Shown: piece after piece, positions 43,218 to 52,869 of the stretch
How the letters are laid out: every line of letters begins with the position of its first letter
How positions within the stretch are numbered: position 1 is the stretch's first letter
Assembly: GCF_014648475.1 (NCBI RefSeq)
Contig: NZ_BMRE01000001.1
Location: forward strand, 248,001-312,000
DNA: 64,000 bases
Direction: 5' to 3'
Source of the DNA: Lentzea flava
GTDB taxonomy: Bacteria; Actinomycetota; Actinomycetes; Mycobacteriales; Pseudonocardiaceae
The notes under the pieces: generated by a model
Databases searched by the model: none
What the model saw: the letters and a program-made list of their open reading frames with translations, nothing else
Told to the model about the DNA's origin: nothing
Translations under genes and position numbers: made by a program

Positions 43218-43358
43218 TATTACAGGCCGCGCAACCACCGAGCCGATCACGGCGTCAAGGCGGTGATCCGCACCGCGACCGGCTGCACCCCGGACGCGCC
43301 GCACGACTCCACCTGGCGCGGGGAGATCACCGAGATCGCCGGGCGCTATCACCCGTGA
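43218..43358 (+). pseudogene. possible 3' remnant of a lost gene
   Basis: An open frame of 46 codons without a good start ends at TGA 43356. Its composition is protein-like (VKAVIRTATGC, PDAPHDSTWRGEITEIAGRY), unlike surrounding frames, and it is cut off on the left by a stop immediately upstream. I cannot name the parent family. It could also be coincidence. Confidence 0.3.
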
Positions 43359-43405
43359 CGGAAATTCGCGCGCGTTCCGGGCGGCGGCCGTGCCACGGTC
43401 GTCGC

Positions 43406-44398
43406 ATGGAAGACGAGCTGGACGAAGTCGCCCGCGCCGCGGGCTTCTCGGGCGTGGTCCGCGTGGAGCAAGACGGGCAGGTGTTCGAGAAGGCCTACGG
43501 ACTGGCTCATCGGGGCTACGGCATCGCGAACACCGTCGACACGAGGTTCGCGATCGCCAGCGGCTGCAAGGGTTTCACCGCGCTGGCAGTGGTGAGCCTG
43601 ATCGAGGACGGCACGCTGAGCTTCGGCACGAAGGTCCGGGACCTGCTCGGCGACGACCTCCCGCTGATCGACGACCGGGTCACCGTCGGGCATTTGCTGG
43701 CACACCGGTCCGGCATCGGCGACTACTTCGACGAAGAGGTCATCACCGACATCAACGCCTACGTCCTGCCGGTGCCCGTGCAGAACCTCCTCGACATCGA
43801 GCAGTACGTGCCGATCCTCGACGGCTACCCGCAGAAGTTCCCGCCCGGCACCGCGTTCGCCTACAACAACGGCGGTTACGTCGTGCTCGCCCTGATCGCG
43901 GAACGGGCGAGCGGCGTCGGGTACCACGACCTGGTGCGGCACCGGGTGTGCGAGCCGGCTGGCCTCGCCGACACCGAGTTCCTGCGGTCGGACTCCCTCG
44001 GCGAACGCACCGCCGTCGGGTATCTGCCGATCGACGGCGAGTGGCGGACCAACGTGTTCCACCTGCCGATCCGCGGCGGTGGCGACGGCGGGATCTACAC
44101 CACGGCGGCCGACGTCAGCACGTTCTGGCGGGCGTTCTTCGACGGGCGGATCGTGTCGCGGAGGTGGGTCGCCGAGATGGTGAGACCGCACAGCGAGGTG
44201 CCGGAGGAGTCGTTGCGCTACGGGCTCGGGTTCTGGTTGCACGGGTCGACCAGCCAGGTGCAGCTGGTTGGGTGGGATGCCGGGGTGTCGTTCAAGACCG
44301 TGCACGAGCCCGATTCCGGAATCACGCGCACGGTGCTCGGCAACACCTCCGACGGCGTGTGGCCGGTGGCGCGGTTCCTCAGTGGTATTCGCCCGTGA
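43406..44398 (+). CDS. serine hydrolase, beta-lactamase family (class C-like)
   Basis: 330 residues from ATG 43406. The SxxK motif is ASGCKGF (Ser and Lys, about residues 51-54), the YxN motif is YNN (about 154) and the third element is VGWDAG near the C-terminus. No signal peptide, so it is probably cytoplasmic: an esterase, D-aminopeptidase or transpeptidase-like enzyme rather than a beta-lactamase. The 3' end overlaps the convergent LuxR gene by 20 bases. Confidence 0.9.
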   Translation: MEDELDEVARAAGFSGVVRVEQDGQVFEKAYGLAHRGYGIANTVDTRFAIASGCKGFTALAVVSLIEDGTLSFGTKVRDLLGDDLPLIDDRVTVGHLLAHRSGIGDYFDEEVITDINAYVLPVPVQNLLDIEQYVPILDGYPQKFPPGTAFAYNNGGYVVLALIAERASGVGYHDLVRHRVCEPAGLADTEFLRSDSLGERTAVGYLPIDGEWRTNVFHLPIRGGGDGGIYTTAADVSTFWRAFFDGRIVSRRWVAEMVRPHSEVPEESLRYGLGFWLHGSTSQVQLVGWDAGVSFKTVHEPDSGITRTVLGNTSDGVWPVARFLSGIRP

Positions 44399-46949
44399 GC
44401 ATCGCGGTGGCGAGCTCGACCCGTGACCGGTAGCCGGTGCGCTGGAAAAGCCGGGTCAGCTTCGCCTCGACGCTCTTCTCCGTGGTCCTGAGCACGCCGG
44501 CCAGCTCGCGGTTCGTCAGTCCCTCCGCGACGAGCGAGGCGAGCAGCCGTTCCTGTTCGGCCGTCGTCGCCGCACGGCCCGGCACCACGACGCCGTGCTC
44601 GCGCATGAGGTGCCGCAGGACAGCCCTGGGCAGCAACGCGTCCATGGTGCCGAACAGCTCGTAGGCCTCCAGCATCGTCCGCGCGTCGCCGAGTCCGTGC
44701 GAGGCCAACGCGGTCAACGTCAGCGCGGTCTCGTGGGGCTGGTCGCGTTCGGCGACGAGCCTGCGCACCTCGGCGGCCGCGGACCTGTCGTGCCAGGTCA
44801 CCGCGCGGGCCAGCAGGTGGTTGCGGTGCGCGCGGCCGGTGTCCATGGTCCCGGCGATGTCCGCCAGCCGTTCGACCCGGAACTCGGCGTCCTCCCGGTC
44901 GCCGTCCTCCAGCGACATCATCGCGAGCCGCAGTTCCAGCTCGTCCGTGCCCATGACGATCGCGTGCTGCGCGGTGAACGCGAGCCCGCGCTGCAGCACC
45001 TGACGGCTCTTGTCCCGTGCGCCCAGCACCAGTTCGAGGTCCGATTCCGGCACGTCCAGCAGGTGTGCCAACACGTTCTGTCCTGCGCGCGCGTCGGCGA
45101 TGACCTCGCGCGCACGGGTCAGTTTCGCGCGCGTGATGAGCATCGTGGCCAGGTCGCGTGCCAGCGCCGTGTGCGCCGCGACCTGGCCGAGGGTCGACCC
45201 GGTGACGAGTGCTTTGCGGGCGTGCCCGAGCGCGTCGTCCCACCGCCCCTCGGCGACTTCCAGCAACGCGAGGTCGGCGGCTTGCCGCGGCTGGTCCGCG
45301 AGCATCCGCTCGGCGCGCTTCGACTCCCCGATCAGCATCAGGCACCGCGCCATCGCGGCCCGCAACGACGGCCGGTGCCGGTCCACCGAGTAGAGCGGGC
45401 ACACGCCCGGATCGTTGATGACGCGCTCGAACTCGGCCATCCGCCCGGACACCAGCGCCGAGCTCATGCCGAAGATCTCGCCGAACGTCACGGTCGCCGC
45501 GTTGCCCAGCCGCCACATGGTCCGCGTGCTGGCGAGCAACGTCGCCGCTTCGTCCCAACGGTCCGTGTAGCACATGGCCACCGCACGGCCGATGAATCGC
45601 GCCGCCGTGCCACCGGGAAGCGAGCGCCAACTGCTGTCGGCGACCTTGCGCAGTGCGGCCCTGTCCCCCGACGCGCACATGCCGACGAGCCGGATCAGGT
45701 GCAGCTCCTGCGTTTCGTGCGCGGTGAACTCGTCCGGCAGCTCGAGTGCGGCGTCCACACTGGCCATCGCGGAGATGAAGTCGTTGTGGGCGGCGCAGGC
45801 GACGGCGTGCATGAACAGCGCCTCCGCGCGTTGCGCCGGGTTGGTCGCCCGGCCGGCGGCCGCGCGCAGCCAGCGCCGGGCGGCCGGGTCGCGCAGCACG
45901 GCGGCACGACCGGCGGCGAGCAGCTGCGTGGCTGCTTTCTCCGCGTCGGCGAACCCGCCGGCGTCGATCAACCGGTCCGGGAGGTAACCGGGGTCCGCGC
46001 AGAACGCCCTGCCCTCCCAGATCGCGCTCACGGCGCGCCATCCGAGGTCGTGGCGCTCATACGGGCCGAGACTGGCCGCGAGCGCGTTGGCGAGCACAGG
46101 GGCGCGGAACCGCCAGCCGTCGTCGTGCTTCGTCAGCACGCCGGCGGCCTCCAGTTCCGGCAGCGCGCTCGTGTCGCCGAGCAGCTGTTCCGCCGCCGGG
46201 CCGAGCGGATGCAGGATCGCCATTGCCTTCGCGGTCTGCCACGCCGCCTGCCCGAGCAGCCGGATCCGTTCGACCGCGGGATGGCGGTGGCCGGTGCCGC
46301 GCGGCTCGTCCACCAGGTAGGCGGTGCGGTCGATGATCCTGAGCGCACCGCCGCGCAGGTACCCGTCGACCGCGAGATCGATCAGGCCGGGCACGCCGCG
46401 GCTGTCCCGGTGCAGCGTGCGCACCAGGTCGGGGTCCCCGGACACATTGAGCAGGCGGGTGAACATGTGGCTGACCTCGGCCCGGTTCAACGGCGAGAGC
46501 GGCACGATTTCGGTCAGCGCGCTGGCCTTCAGCGCGTCGGAGAGATCCGTGTGGTCGGGGCGCACGGGCGTGCGGTAGCTACCGACGACACAGGTCGCCA
46601 TCTGGGGCAACGCGTTCAGAAGAGCGCGCAGCACGTCGTGGCTGAGGCGGTGCAGGTCGTCGAGGAACAGCACCGGTGGCCGCGACCAGCGGGCCAGTTC
46701 CTCCCGCACACGGGCGACCACAGCCTGGGGGCGGTTGTGGTCGGCGCGCAGCAGTGGCACGTCTGCTGTGCGCACACGCTGATGTTCGAGCGTGTCCCGG
46801 ACCTCGTTGAGCAGGGCGGTGCGGCCGATGCCCGCGGCTCCGGTGACCAGCACCAGCCGCGTGCTCCCCGACAGCAACGGCCACACCACGCTCGTGTGTG
46901 CGTCATCTCTGGCGATCAGGTTGTCGGTGTGGCTCAGAGTTCCCGTCAT
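44379..46949 (-). CDS. STAND-type LuxR-family regulator B (AAA ATPase + TPR-like + HTH)
   Basis: 856 residues. N-terminal AAA/STAND ATPase: Walker A TGAAGIGRTALL (about 34-45), Walker B VLFLDDLHRL. A long helical middle of TPR-like repeats follows, then the C-terminal LuxR helix-turn-helix (SLVAEGLTNRELAGVLRTTEKSVEAKL, whose core NRELAGVLRTTEKSVEAK is the recognition region). MalT/LAL-type proteins sense a ligand and activate nearby operons. ATG 46949 overlaps the stop of the upstream paralogue, so the two are made together. Confidence 0.92.
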   Translation of the reverse strand: MTGTLSHTDNLIARDDAHTSVVWPLLSGSTRLVLVTGAAGIGRTALLNEVRDTLEHQRVRTADVPLLRADHNRPQAVVARVREELARWSRPPVLFLDDLHRLSHDVLRALLNALPQMATCVVGSYRTPVRPDHTDLSDALKASALTEIVPLSPLNRAEVSHMFTRLLNVSGDPDLVRTLHRDSRGVPGLIDLAVDGYLRGGALRIIDRTAYLVDEPRGTGHRHPAVERIRLLGQAAWQTAKAMAILHPLGPAAEQLLGDTSALPELEAAGVLTKHDDGWRFRAPVLANALAASLGPYERHDLGWRAVSAIWEGRAFCADPGYLPDRLIDAGGFADAEKAATQLLAAGRAAVLRDPAARRWLRAAAGRATNPAQRAEALFMHAVACAAHNDFISAMASVDAALELPDEFTAHETQELHLIRLVGMCASGDRAALRKVADSSWRSLPGGTAARFIGRAVAMCYTDRWDEAATLLASTRTMWRLGNAATVTFGEIFGMSSALVSGRMAEFERVINDPGVCPLYSVDRHRPSLRAAMARCLMLIGESKRAERMLADQPRQAADLALLEVAEGRWDDALGHARKALVTGSTLGQVAAHTALARDLATMLITRAKLTRAREVIADARAGQNVLAHLLDVPESDLELVLGARDKSRQVLQRGLAFTAQHAIVMGTDELELRLAMMSLEDGDREDAEFRVERLADIAGTMDTGRAHRNHLLARAVTWHDRSAAAEVRRLVAERDQPHETALTLTALASHGLGDARTMLEAYELFGTMDALLPRAVLRHLMREHGVVVPGRAATTAEQERLLASLVAEGLTNRELAGVLRTTEKSVEAKLTRLFQRTGYRSRVELATAMLTGEYH

Positions 46950-49291
46950 CCGGTGGCTCCTCGGTCGTCGAGCCTGCCTGCCAGGCTCGCGGCCGCCAGT
47001 TCCACGCGCGACCGGACGCCGGTGCGCAGGAACAGGCGGGTCAGGTGGTGCTCGACGGCCTTCTCGCTGACCTCCAGCTCCGTGGCGATCTGGCGGTTCG
47101 TCTGCCCGGCGCGCACGAGCTCCACGATGCGCAGCTCGGTGTCGGTGAACCCGCCGGGCGTCGCCGTCCTGCGCGGTGCGTTGACACCGAACTTGCGCAT
47201 CAACGCGGAAACCCTGGCGGGCAACAGGAACGACGACCCGCCCTCCTTCGCGATGGCGTGCAGCTCGCGCACCACGTGCCGGGGGTCGTCGCAGAACTGG
47301 GCGAGGATCGTGCACGCCCACAACAGGTCCGGCCGGTGACCTCGCTGCCGCACGACGTCGGCGCCTCTGGCCGCCTCCGCCGGGTCGCCGTGGAGCAAAC
47401 CCTTGGCCAGCAACAGGACCTGCAGCGTGCAGCGGCAGTCGTCCTGCCGGTGCAGCTCGGCGATCTCGGTCATCAACGTTCGAGCGATGGCCATGTCGCC
47501 GTTGCGCAGCGCGATCTGCAACGCCAGCAGCATCAGCCTGCCGACGCCCGGCCTGACGTTCGCCCGTTTCGCGCGTTGGAGCGTGCGCCAGGCGAGGTTG
47601 ACCGCGGCCTGCGAGTCGCCGGCGCGGTGCAACAGGCCGCACTCGACCATGGCACGCAAGGGCGCGTAACGGACCGCACGGCTGATCTTGGCGAGCCACG
47701 CGAAGGCCTGCCGGTGCTCGCCGCGCGCCGAGTGCATGGCGGCGGCGAGCACGCGGCCGTGGTGGTGGGCGGGCATCGGGCGTTTGGTGAGTTCGAGCTG
47801 ACGCACTCCCTGCAACGCGGCCGTGAAGTCGGCGTTGGCGTAGTCGCGGAGCACGCGTTGGTAGAGCTTCAACGGGCCGTGATCCGGGGTGCGGTACCGA
47901 TGGCCGAGCACGAGTTCCAGGACCGTGGCGACGTCACCGGCCGTGCCCGCCTCCGCGATCTCGTCGAAGCGTTCTCTGGCGTGGTCGTCGCGGACGAACC
48001 TCAGTGCCGTGCGGCAAGCCTGCGCGTCGAACCGCAACGCGTGGTAGATCGCGTTCAGCTCGGCGTTGGTGATGACCGTTTCCTCGTCGTGCGTGTTCAT
48101 CGGCAACGGCGTCCAGTCAGGACGTTCGCCGAGCCACCACCGCGCGAGCGCCGTGGCGGGACCACCGGTGACCGCGGGCTGTTCGCCGTTGAGCAGCAAC
48201 AGCATCGCGGCCGCGTCGGTGTTCGTGTCGTCGCCGATCCGCTCCTTCAGAACGGTCGCCAGGAGCTCGTCCTGGCCGGTGCCGATGAGCACGGCGAAGG
48301 TGAGGAAGAACAGCCGGCCGCACGGCTTGTCCCCGGCGGCGGTCATCCTGACCGCGGCGGCGAGCCAGCGGCCCGCCCGTTCCGGATCGCCGGCCTGGAT
48401 CTCCAGCGCGCGATCGGCGAGCCAGCGGGCCCGTCGTGGCGCGTCGGGGAGGTCCGGTCCGGCGAGCGCGACCAGGTCGGGATCGGCGGTGTCGGCGGCG
48501 AGGGCGACGTGCATCCGGCGGACCTCGTCCTCGCCGGCCTGGTCGATGATCGCGTTCGCGAGCGCCGGGCAGAGGACCTCGAGGTCCGCGGTGAGCACGC
48601 CGCGTTCGACGAGCTCGTCCAGTGCGCGACCGCAGGCGTCCAGGTCTTCCTTGAGCAGCGTCAGGTCGGTGACGTCGATGCCGCGGCGCACGACGCACAG
48701 CAGCGCCACGCGGTGGGCGAGGCCGTGGACGTGCTCGAGCAGCGGGTGGCCCTGCGGCAGGCTGATCCTGTCTCCGGAGAGGAAGAGCCGGTCGCCGACC
48801 GACATCAGGGGAAGCGCGCCGAGGGTCGCGAGGACCGTGCCGGGGTTGCCGTAGAGCGGTCCGAGCGCCGTTCGCAGGGCCTCGACCACGCTGTGGTCCA
48901 GCGGCTCCCGTGTGGTGATCAGCTCGGTCACGACATCGTGTGACAACGTTGACAAATCGATGATGACGTCCGCGACCTCGGCCAGCTCGGCGTGATCCCG
49001 GCAGACGGCGACGACGAGGCAGCCGGGCATGCGCATCGCCGTCGTCGTGAGGACCGGGTCCTGGAGCCGGTCCGCGTCGTCGATCAGCACGACGGCGCGT
49101 GCTCTCGGACGGTGGCTGACCACGGTCACGCCTTCGGCCCGCCACATCGCGGCGGCCTGGCGCAGCAGCGTGGTGCGTCCGCTTCCCGGCTCACCGCGCA
49201 CCACGGCGAGACGTCCGCGTGAGGCGGAGGCCTCGAACGCGGCCCGCAGCGCGGCGAGCTCCCCGTGGCGTCCGCGCAGCACTTCCTGCAC
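46946..49291 (-). CDS. STAND-type LuxR-family regulator A
   Basis: 781 residues from GTG 49291 (GGGGAG 7 bases upstream). Walker A GEPGSGRTTLL (about 31-41), Walker B AVVLIDDADRL, TPR-like middle, C-terminal LuxR HTH with GFTDTELRIVELVRAGQTNRQ and EVSEKAVEHHLTRLF. It parallels regulator B over the whole length but with a shorter ATPase module. Two coupled STAND-LuxR proteins could form a hetero-oligomer. Divergent from the ABC-two-component operon 251 bases away, a possible target. Confidence 0.9.
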   Translation of the reverse strand: MQEVLRGRHGELAALRAAFEASASRGRLAVVRGEPGSGRTTLLRQAAAMWRAEGVTVVSHRPRARAVVLIDDADRLQDPVLTTTAMRMPGCLVVAVCRDHAELAEVADVIIDLSTLSHDVVTELITTREPLDHSVVEALRTALGPLYGNPGTVLATLGALPLMSVGDRLFLSGDRISLPQGHPLLEHVHGLAHRVALLCVVRRGIDVTDLTLLKEDLDACGRALDELVERGVLTADLEVLCPALANAIIDQAGEDEVRRMHVALAADTADPDLVALAGPDLPDAPRRARWLADRALEIQAGDPERAGRWLAAAVRMTAAGDKPCGRLFFLTFAVLIGTGQDELLATVLKERIGDDTNTDAAAMLLLLNGEQPAVTGGPATALARWWLGERPDWTPLPMNTHDEETVITNAELNAIYHALRFDAQACRTALRFVRDDHARERFDEIAEAGTAGDVATVLELVLGHRYRTPDHGPLKLYQRVLRDYANADFTAALQGVRQLELTKRPMPAHHHGRVLAAAMHSARGEHRQAFAWLAKISRAVRYAPLRAMVECGLLHRAGDSQAAVNLAWRTLQRAKRANVRPGVGRLMLLALQIALRNGDMAIARTLMTEIAELHRQDDCRCTLQVLLLAKGLLHGDPAEAARGADVVRQRGHRPDLLWACTILAQFCDDPRHVVRELHAIAKEGGSSFLLPARVSALMRKFGVNAPRRTATPGGFTDTELRIVELVRAGQTNRQIATELEVSEKAVEHHLTRLFLRTGVRSRVELAAASLAGRLDDRGATG

Positions 49292-49469
49292 GTGACGACT
49301 CCCCTCGGCTCGGACGGGATCCGGCGGGCCCCTGCCACCCGCCGGATCCCGGTGGTGGCCGCGCCCGGCTCGGGCGGCGGCGAAGCTGGACCGGGTCGGC
49401 CACTGGGGCGAGATTAGGTGAGAGCGCGACCGTCGCGAGTGGACGCGGGGAAACCCCTCAGATGGCGAG

Positions 49470-49485
49470 CATGACATCTGTCATG
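49470..49485. promoter_or_regulatory. palindrome upstream of the ABC/two-component operon
   Basis: CATGACA-TC-TGTCATG, perfect 7-base arms, 57 bases before ATG 49543. The ATGACA-NN-TGTCAT form fits a NarL/DesR-type response regulator site, and such a regulator is encoded by the last gene of this operon, so autoregulation is likely. Confidence 0.7.
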
Positions 49486-49542
49486 GGTTTCTGATGTGTC
49501 GCGACACTGCCTTCGAGTGCCATTTCCCGAGATCGTGGGCTT

Positions 49543-50427
49543 ATGACGGCGATCGAGGTACGGGGGCTGACGCGCCGGTACAGCGGGGGTTTCGAAGCTG
49601 TGCGGGGCGTCTCATTTGATGTGGAGCGGGGCGAAATGTTCGCTTTGCTCGGCACGAACGGTGCGGGAAAGACCTCGACGGTGGAGGTTGTGGAAGGGCT
49701 CTCACGTCCGGCGGAGGGCACGGTTTCGGTGCTGGGGCACGATCCGTTCCGGGAGCGCTCTCTCGTCCGGCCGCGAGTGGGCGTGATGCTGCAGGAAGGC
49801 GGTTTCCCGCCCGATCTCACCGTGACGGAGGCCACAAAGATGTGGGCAGGGACGCTGACTTCCCCGCGTCCCGTTGATGAAGCGTTATCGCTCGTTGACC
49901 TGACACATCGGGCTTCGGTGCGGGTGAAGCAGCTCTCCGGCGGTGAACGACGGCGGCTGGATCTGGCGCTCGCGTTGCTCGGACGGCCCGAGGTGTTGTT
50001 CCTGGACGAGCCGACGACCGGACTCGATCCAGAAAGCCGGCGCAACACGTGGGAACTGATTCGCGGACTTCTGCGCGAGGGCGTCACCGTGCTGCTGACA
50101 ACGCATTATCTGGAGGAGGCACAGGCGTTGGCCGATCGGCTGGCGATCATGCACCGCGGCCGGATCGTGGCCCAGGGAACGGTCTCCGAGGTCGTGGACG
50201 CGTATCCCGCTCGCATTTCGTTCGTGCCGCCCGCGGGGATTCCGCTGCCGGTCGTGGTGTCGGAGGACGGTTCGGGGCGGGTCACCGTGCGGACCAACAA
50301 TCTGCAGGAGACGTTGCACGAGCTCCTGGCGTGGGCTCATGCCCATTCGGTGGAACTGTCCGGTTTGGACGCCCGGTCGGCGTCGCTCGAGGAGGCGTTC
50401 CTGGCGATCGCGGAGGAGGCGGCATGA
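49543..50427 (+). CDS. ABC transporter ATP-binding protein (DrrA-like)
   Basis: 294 residues. Walker A GTNGAGKTS (about 38-46), Q-loop MLQEGG, signature LSGGERRRLD, Walker B LFLDEPTTGLDP, H-loop TTHYLEEAQAL. The C-terminal extension after 220 is the DrrA/CcmA-type tail. Works with the next gene as an exporter of a drug, lipid or antimicrobial peptide. First gene of a four-gene, fully overlapping operon with a two-component system, like the LnrLMN/YvfRSTU type. Confidence 0.94.
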   Translation: MTAIEVRGLTRRYSGGFEAVRGVSFDVERGEMFALLGTNGAGKTSTVEVVEGLSRPAEGTVSVLGHDPFRERSLVRPRVGVMLQEGGFPPDLTVTEATKMWAGTLTSPRPVDEALSLVDLTHRASVRVKQLSGGERRRLDLALALLGRPEVLFLDEPTTGLDPESRRNTWELIRGLLREGVTVLLTTHYLEEAQALADRLAIMHRGRIVAQGTVSEVVDAYPARISFVPPAGIPLPVVVSEDGSGRVTVRTNNLQETLHELLAWAHAHSVELSGLDARSASLEEAFLAIAEEAA

Positions 50428-51131
50428 GGGCCACGGCTGTCGGGCAGGCCGAGCTGAAGTTGTTCTGGCGCAACCGCACGGCGCTGTTCAACTCTCTCGT
50501 GATGCCGGTGTTGATCGTGCCGTTGCTGATGTCCGTGGACGCGGACGGCGTGCCGTTGATCGTGGGGCTGACCGGCTTCGTTCTGCTGATGGCGGTCTAC
50601 TACAACCTCGTCACCACGTTCGTCGCACGACGTGAAGAGCTTGTCCTTAAACGTCTCCGCGTCGGCGAGCTGACGGATCCGGAGATCCTGTTCGGCGCGT
50701 CCCTGCCGTCCGTTGTGGTGGCTTTGGGGCAGATGGCGTTGTTCGCGGTGATCGTCGGGGTGATAACGGGTGTCGCCCTGCCCGCGCGGCCGTGGTTCCT
50801 GGTCGTCGGTGTCGTCGGCGGCGTGACCGTCTTCGCGCTGCTGGCCGCCGTGTCGTCGGCCTTCACCCGGACCGTGGAGATGGCGCAGGTGACGTCGCTG
50901 CCGGTGCTGGTGGCGTGCCTGCTCGGCTCGGGCCTGTTCTTCCCGCTGTCGGTGCTGCCGGACGGCGTCGCGACGGTGCTGCGCCTGCTGCCGTTGAGCC
51001 CGGTGCTCGACCTGCTGCGGGCCGGCTGGTCGGATGGCCCCGTGCTGCGTCCGCTGATCGTCCTGGCGGTGTGGATCGCGCTCGGGACCTACGCTGTACG
51101 ACGCTGGTTCCGCTGGGACCCTCGGAGGTGA
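50424..51131 (+). CDS. ABC transporter permease (ABC-2 type)
   Basis: 235 residues, six helices. QAELKLFWRNRTALFNSLVMPVL is the start of the ABC-2 membrane domain and LPLSPVLDLLRAGW near the C-terminus is its conserved end. Unusually short for ABC-2 (often 250-280). ATG overlaps the ATPase stop (ATGA) and its stop overlaps the kinase GTG. Confidence 0.9.
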   Translation: MRATAVGQAELKLFWRNRTALFNSLVMPVLIVPLLMSVDADGVPLIVGLTGFVLLMAVYYNLVTTFVARREELVLKRLRVGELTDPEILFGASLPSVVVALGQMALFAVIVGVITGVALPARPWFLVVGVVGGVTVFALLAAVSSAFTRTVEMAQVTSLPVLVACLLGSGLFFPLSVLPDGVATVLRLLPLSPVLDLLRAGWSDGPVLRPLIVLAVWIALGTYAVRRWFRWDPRR

Positions 51132-52267
51132 GCTTGCTCGGCTGGTGGCGGTCCCGTGGCAACGCGGCGCGGTTCGACCTGTTCGTCCGCGCCACGTTCT
51201 ACCTGAGCTACCTGGTGCTGCCACCGCTGCTGTTGATCAGCATGGCCGAGGAGGTCGGCACGGCCGCCCTGGCCGTGATCTCGGTCGCCGCACTGGGCCA
51301 CCTCGCGCTCAGCATCGCGCTGGTCCACTACGGCATCGAGCACCACCTCGGCAAAGCCCCGTTCCCGCGACAGCTGCTGACGATCTTCCTGGCCTTCACC
51401 ACCGTCCTGCTGATCAGCGGCGAGCTCGCGTTCCCGCACCCGACCCCCGGCAAGCCCGACGGCCCGGCCGACGGCATCACCCTGATCGTCCTGATCCTGA
51501 CGGTCACGACCCTGTCCGCGGTGGTCCGCCCCCGCACGGTCGTCCTGGCGTGCGTCGCCGGCGGTGCCTACGTGGCCCTGACCGCCTCACCGGGCCGCAC
51601 GATCTACACCTTGGCGATGCTGCTGATCATCGCCTTCGCCTTCCGCACCACCCTGTGGATGCTGGGCCTGGTCTGGGAGCTCGACCGCTCCCGCGAGGTC
51701 CGCGCCAGCCTCGCCGTGGCCGAAGAACGCCTCCGCTTCGCCCGCGACCTGCACGACGTGGTGGGCCGCAACCTCTCCGCCGTGGCCCTGAAAGCGGACC
51801 TGGCCGCCCAGCTGGCCCGCCGCGGCCGCCCCACGGCCATCGACGAAATGCTGGAAGTGCGCCGCATAGCCCAGGAGTCACTCGACGAACTGCGAGCCGT
51901 GGTCAGCGGCTACCGCACCGCCGACCTCTCCGTGGAACTGGCAGGCGCCCGTTCCCTCCTGGCCTCCGCGGGCATCGACTGCCGCGTGATCGGCGAGGTC
52001 GACGTCTCCGACGAGCCCGCGGCCGCCCTGGGCTGGGCCGTCCGCGAAGGCGTGACCAACGTCCTGCGCCACAGCGAGGCCAGCACGTGCACAATCACGT
52101 TGCGCGGCAAGGTGCTCACCATGTCCAACGACGGCGTGGCATCATCCGACTTCCGCTTCGGCAGCGGCCTGAAGGGCCTCCACGAACGCATCTCGGCCCT
52201 GGGAGGCACAGTGACCGCGGCGCCGGAAGCTCCCCACCGCTTCGTCCTCACCGTGGAGCTCCCGTGA
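51128..52267 (+). CDS. sensor histidine kinase, HisKA_3 (DesK/NarX-like)
   Basis: 379 residues. Five or six membrane helices in the first 180 residues without a large extracellular loop (intramembrane sensor), a coiled linker, then the dimerisation domain with the phospho-accepting His in RFARDLHDVVGRNLSAVAL, and an HATPase with VREGVTNVLRHSEA (N box) and SGLKGLHERI (G box). It phosphorylates the next gene's product. Intramembrane kinases next to exporters usually detect the exported drug or envelope stress. GTG start inside the permease stop. Confidence 0.92.
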   Translation: MSLLGWWRSRGNAARFDLFVRATFYLSYLVLPPLLLISMAEEVGTAALAVISVAALGHLALSIALVHYGIEHHLGKAPFPRQLLTIFLAFTTVLLISGELAFPHPTPGKPDGPADGITLIVLILTVTTLSAVVRPRTVVLACVAGGAYVALTASPGRTIYTLAMLLIIAFAFRTTLWMLGLVWELDRSREVRASLAVAEERLRFARDLHDVVGRNLSAVALKADLAAQLARRGRPTAIDEMLEVRRIAQESLDELRAVVSGYRTADLSVELAGARSLLASAGIDCRVIGEVDVSDEPAAALGWAVREGVTNVLRHSEASTCTITLRGKVLTMSNDGVASSDFRFGSGLKGLHERISALGGTVTAAPEAPHRFVLTVELP

Positions 52268-52869
52268 TCCGCATCCTCCTGGCCGACGACGAACACCTGA
52301 TCCGCGGCGCCATGGCGGCCCTGCTGTCACTGGAAGACGACCTCCAGGTGGTGGCCCAAGCCGCCACGGGCGCAGAAGCCCTGGCCACGGCCCGCGTGGT
52401 CCACCCAGACGTGGCCGTGATCGACCTCCAAATGCCCGACCTCGACGGCGTCTCCGTGGCCAGGGCCCTGTCGTCAGAACTCCCGTCGTGCTCCACGATG
52501 ATCGTCACCAGCCACGGCCGCCCAGGCCACCTGAAACGAGCCCTGGCAGCAGGCGTCCGAGGCTTCCTCCCGAAAACGGTGTCGTCCGACGTGCTGGCCA
52601 CCGTGGTCCGCACCGTCCACTCGGGCGGCCGCTACGTCGACCCGGCCCTAGCCGCCGAAGCCATCAGCGCAGGCGACAGCCCGTTGACCCCACGAGAAGC
52701 CGACGTCCTGGAACTGGCCCTCGAGGGCGCCCCGATCGACGAAATAGCCCGCCGCGCCTCCCTGTCCCCAGGCACAGTCCGCAACTACCTCTCCTCAGCC
52801 GTGGGCAAAACCGGCGCGTCCAACCGCCACGAGGCAGCCCGCACAGCCAGAGCCCGAGGCTGGATCTAA
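52264..52869 (+). CDS. response regulator, NarL/DesR family
   Basis: 201 residues. Receiver domain with ILLADDEHLI acidic pair, phospho-Asp in AVIDLQMPDLDG (about 54), Thr in IVTSHG and Lys in FLPKTVSS; then a LuxR-type HTH (PLTPREADVLELALEGAPIDEIARRASLSPGTVRNYLS in two halves either side of APIDEI). Likely activates the ABC operon, binding the palindrome upstream. GTG overlaps the kinase stop. Confidence 0.93.
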   Translation: MIRILLADDEHLIRGAMAALLSLEDDLQVVAQAATGAEALATARVVHPDVAVIDLQMPDLDGVSVARALSSELPSCSTMIVTSHGRPGHLKRALAAGVRGFLPKTVSSDVLATVVRTVHSGGRYVDPALAAEAISAGDSPLTPREADVLELALEGAPIDEIARRASLSPGTVRNYLSSAVGKTGASNRHEAARTARARGWI

